Below are positions 30,567 through 32,985 of a stretch of 32,985 nucleotides of DNA, in pieces. Location of the stretch: NCBI GenBank assembly GCA_011045995.1, contig DSBQ01000016.1, positions 1 to 32,985 on the forward strand, written 5' to 3'. The notes under the pieces were generated by a model. The model saw only the letters and a list, made by a program, of their open reading frames with translations. It was not told the origin of the DNA and ran no database searches. Both the position numbers and the translations under genes were made by a program. This DNA comes from Methanoculleus sp. Its GTDB lineage: Archaea; Halobacteriota; Methanomicrobia; Methanomicrobiales; Methanomicrobiaceae. The stretch's first letter is position 1. Each line of letters starts with the position of its first letter.

Positions 30567-30576
30567 TTTATTTTTT
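30567..30576 (+). terminator. T-rich terminator of tRNA-His
   Basis: TTTATTTTTT follows the last tRNA base immediately, a standard archaeal tRNA terminator. Confidence 0.65.
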
Positions 30577-30698
30577 CGAGGTATGATCCGGTGCGTACTG
30601 TTCGACGGCCCGGAGCAAAGGCTGCATTCAGGATCCGTCTGCTCTTGCCTGCGGTCCCGAAATGAGGAGAATCTTTTATAATGTGTCGGTCTGCAGCA

Positions 30699-31556
30699 TC
30701 ATCCCTGCGGCCGCGCCAAACGGCGGGCGGTCCGCTGAAACCTGTCTGCCCTGCCGGATGGTGGTGTCCTTTTGCAGGCCTGAAAATCCACACCGACGAT
30801 TGCGCCGAGCAGGAACGCGGAGGAGAGCCGTTCAAAGAACGCTGCGAACTCCTGGATGCGTGCATCGCCATCCGGGGGTGCCGGGGGAAGGGAGGGCTCG
30901 GGGCGGGGTGGATCGCCGGTCAGGTCCGCACCCGCGAGAATGAGGAGGAGCATGATGTGCCTGCCTTCGAGGGGGCATGTGCCGAAGAGCAGTTCAAGGA
31001 GCTGGCTGGAGGTGATCGTCTTTTTCGTGAGGATATCCTTTCGAATCGTAACGGATGCCGGTTCCCTGCTCTCAAAATAGGTGCCTCCCGCCTCCTTTCT
31101 CATCGCTTCAAAGGCCGCACCCTTCAGCCCGATGCCGGGAATTCTCGCGATGAGCGATGCATTGGCCCCTCCTTTTTCGATCGCGGCGGTGCAGAGGGAG
31201 CAGAGCCATTTCTCTCCGGCAGCGGAGATGGGGTAGGAGATGGTGCCATAGCACCGGAATGCCTCCGTGCCGGCGATCGGGCAGCATGCACACTCTTCTC
31301 CAAGGTGGGTGAGCTCATCGGCGAGGTCGAGCGCCTGACCGACCGTGAGATGGATGCGGCGCTCCTCTCCTTCGGGGCCGAAGAGGGAGGAGGAGAACGG
31401 GGCTGCACGGATCTCGTCCTCCGGTAATCCTTCCCCCGCAAGGTGCTGCATGATGGCACGGGCACTGGAACCGAGTTTTATTCTCGTGACGATCTTCTCA
31501 ATCTGCAGTGCCTCTTTTACCGGACAGTCGTGGTGGATGAGGTACTCGATTGCCAT
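30699..31556 (-). CDS. Cysteine-rich hypothetical protein
   Basis: This 285-aa protein is not recognised. The first 40 residues are helical (EYLIHHDCPVKEALQIEKIV). A central cysteine cluster ECACCPI, then a single Cys (FRCYG) and WLCSLC could form a metal site (about residues 87-120). It is followed by a helical segment with ARIPGIGLKGAAFEAM, a helix-hairpin-helix-like GIGLKGA. The Pro-rich linker near residue 218 separates a C-terminal helical part. The open frame starts at 31616, but ATG 31556 is preferred because a TATA-like element at 31581-31590 lies 29 bp upstream, making a leaderless message. The function is unknown, possibly nucleic-acid binding. Confidence 0.65.
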   Translation of the reverse strand: MAIEYLIHHDCPVKEALQIEKIVTRIKLGSSARAIMQHLAGEGLPEDEIRAAPFSSSLFGPEGEERRIHLTVGQALDLADELTHLGEECACCPIAGTEAFRCYGTISYPISAAGEKWLCSLCTAAIEKGGANASLIARIPGIGLKGAAFEAMRKEAGGTYFESREPASVTIRKDILTKKTITSSQLLELLFGTCPLEGRHIMLLLILAGADLTGDPPRPEPSLPPAPPDGDARIQEFAAFFERLSSAFLLGAIVGVDFQACKRTPPSGRADRFQRTARRLARPQG

Positions 31557-31580
31557 GGTACTGTTGTGAGACGGGATGCT

Positions 31581-31590
31581 AATTATTAAG
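31581..31590 (-). promoter_or_regulatory. TATA-box of the cysteine-rich gene
   Basis: The minus strand reads CTTAATAATT, centred 29 bp before the ATG at 31556 and downstream of the longer in-frame start at 31616. It therefore favours the shorter protein. Confidence 0.4.
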
Positions 31591-31803
31591 TCTTCCGGAT
31601 GGGGGGAATTGGTCATTATATGTTAACCTGGTTTGAATATGGCACAATTATTTTATGCAACTGTTCCTCGTCCGTAAAGAAGAGTGGTCTTTCGGAATGC
31701 AGGTGATCTTCTGCCGGGCTTGGGCAGCGGTACGGGGCCTCCCCGTCCCCGGAACGGGTCCCGGGCACTAATGTTAATGCTCCCATGGTGTGTACCCATC
31801 TTC

Positions 31804-32985
31804 ATGGAGCGCACGGGTGGTCCGGATGCGGGTTGCCGCAACGCCTACCTCCTGATCGTCCTCTTCGGCATCGTTGCGATGTTCGGTGACGTCATCTACG
31901 AAGGTGCCCGGAGTGTTGCGGGGCCCTATCTCTACTATCTGGGGGCCACGGCGTTTGTCGTCGGGCTGGTGGCGGGAGTGGGGGAGTTTCTGGGCTATCT
32001 CCTCCGCCTGGTCTCGGGGTACCTTGCCGATGTGACGCGGCATTACTGGACACTGGTCTTTCTGGGATACGGCATGCTCGTCGCAGTGCCCTTTCTTGCG
32101 CTTGCCGGTTCATGGGAGGTGGCGGCGGGGCTCTATATCGTTGAGCGGATGGGCAAAGGCATCCGGGCTCCTGCCAAGGATGCCATCCTCTCGAACCTGA
32201 CCACATCGACGGGCCGGGGCTGGGGATTCGGGATTCATGAGGCCCTCGATCAGCTGGGCGCCGTTGCAGGGCCGCTGATCTTCACCGGGGCGTACCTTGC
32301 GCGGGGTGACTACCGTGGTGGGTTTGCCCTCCTTGCCGTGCCCTTTGCCCTGATGATCGCCGTCCTGCTCCTGATGCGGTACCGGGCTCCCGACCCCGCG
32401 ATGTTCGAACCCTCCGCCACGGCCGGAAACGAGGCCCCGCCTTTCCGGGCGCTTGCCCGGTATGGCCTCTTTACGGCACTGACGGTGGCCGGTTTTGCCG
32501 CATTTCCCCTTATCAGCTTTCACTTCATTGCAGAGGGGATCGTTCCCGGTGCCCAGATCCCGCTCTTCTACGCCATTGCGATGGGGGTGGATGCGGTGGT
32601 AGCCCTCGTCGTCGGACGGGCATACGACCGGTATGGTCTTATCACCCTTGTGCTGATGCCGCTCTGTGGGATGGTCATCCCCTTCCTTGTCTTCGGGACG
32701 GCATATAGAGCCGCCCTTGCCGGGGCGGTGCTGTGGGGCGCGGTGATGGGGGTTCACGAGACCGTCCTCAGGGCGGCGGTGGCCGATTATACCCATAGTT
32801 CGAAACGGGGCCGGGCGTACGGCATCTTTAACACGCTCTACGGGGCATCCTTTTTTATCGGCGGCATCGCAACTGGCTGGCTCTATATGGTCTCGCGGAC
32901 CTCCATGATCCTCCTGATGGTTGCCCTGCAGGTCGTTGCCCTCGGGGTCTTCTTCACGGCGAAGAGGGAGCTGGAGGGGGCGGGC
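31804..32985 (+). CDS. MFS family transporter, partial (C-terminus outside window)
   Basis: The frame stays open for 394 codons to the right edge. It encodes about eleven hydrophobic helices with the features of a major facilitator: YLLIVLFGIVAMFGDVIYEGARS in helix 1, the conserved loop ERMGKGIRAPAKDAILS (about residues 115-131), a central cytoplasmic loop near 195-215 (PDPAMFEPSATAGNEAPPF) and RAYDRYGLITLVLMPL in the second half. The GKGIRxPxKD pattern occurs in a subgroup of drug/unknown-substrate MFS exporters. ATG 31804 has GGTG about 13 bases upstream; in-frame ATGs at 31771 and 31777 would add about ten residues. A TATA-like ATTATTTTAT lies near 31646-31656. The substrate cannot be predicted. 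Confidence 0.88.
   Translation, partial: MERTGGPDAGCRNAYLLIVLFGIVAMFGDVIYEGARSVAGPYLYYLGATAFVVGLVAGVGEFLGYLLRLVSGYLADVTRHYWTLVFLGYGMLVAVPFLALAGSWEVAAGLYIVERMGKGIRAPAKDAILSNLTTSTGRGWGFGIHEALDQLGAVAGPLIFTGAYLARGDYRGGFALLAVPFALMIAVLLLMRYRAPDPAMFEPSATAGNEAPPFRALARYGLFTALTVAGFAAFPLISFHFIAEGIVPGAQIPLFYAIAMGVDAVVALVVGRAYDRYGLITLVLMPLCGMVIPFLVFGTAYRAALAGAVLWGAVMGVHETVLRAAVADYTHSSKRGRAYGIFNTLYGASFFIGGIATGWLYMVSRTSMILLMVALQVVALGVFFTAKRELEGAG

Noticed and set aside
1-32985. CRISPR arrays, insertion sequences, integrases, inteins
   Set aside because: No regularly spaced direct repeats, transposase motifs or terminal repeats were seen. tfb and infB have normal lengths without inteins.

Overview
The window is about 33 kb of chromosome from a methanogenic archaeon, most likely order Methanomicrobiales (Methanoculleus/Methanofollis-like; the genus is inferred from gene content and a G+C that looks near 58-60%, neither searched nor counted). 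Archaeal markers are TFB, Gar1, SRP19, ribosomal proteins S6e and S8e, aIF5B, RIO2 kinase, a cupin-type phosphoglucose isomerase and TATA-box promoters with short or absent leaders. Methanogen-type genes are hypB and the DUF2193/DUF2180/aquaporin set. I saw no insertion sequence, phage gene, CRISPR array or integrase.

Layout. 1-6.0 kb: two adjacent DUF4013 membrane proteins (the first cut by the window edge), a REC-PAS signalling protein and a 1066-residue TPR protein. 6.0-6.7 kb: the longest gene-poor stretch, with a nested inverted-repeat structure. 6.7-9.75 kb: a small unknown gene, then the tightly packed DUF2193-DUF2180-aquaporin operon behind an AT-rich promoter with an inverted repeat. 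9.75-12.9 kb (minus strand): a TrmB-type regulator, an unknown 311-aa protein and an orphan dithiol flavoprotein. 12.95-14.9 kb: an exported, membrane-anchored COG1361-type surface protein overlapping pgiA. 14.9-18.3 kb (minus): a TtuA-like tRNA thiolase, a potassium channel with two RCK modules and NAD synthetase, chained by overlapping stop/start codons. 18.3-22.0 kb: rio2, a DUF460 RNase H-like protein and thiL, also overlapping. 22.2-22.6 kb: an orphan membrane protein.

22.9-30.6 kb is an information-processing block: tRNA-Ala(CGC), gar1-tfb, a PHP phosphoesterase with srp19, hypB, rps8e, an unknown gene coupled to a DUF2240 gene, infB (aIF5B)-rps6e, and tRNA-His. The last part holds a cysteine-rich unknown protein and an MFS transporter that runs off the right edge.

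The best candidate for an undescribed system is the DUF2193-DUF2180-AqpM cassette: a ~500-aa soluble protein with a four-cysteine tail, a 72-aa predicted two-zinc finger protein and a membrane channel, each with its own strong ribosome binding site and sharing a promoter with a candidate operator. Other notable points are a promoter in which one TATA element lies exactly midway between the divergent start codons of srp19 and hypB, an array of three TATA-like elements before gar1-tfb, and a tRNA-His gene without an encoded G-1.
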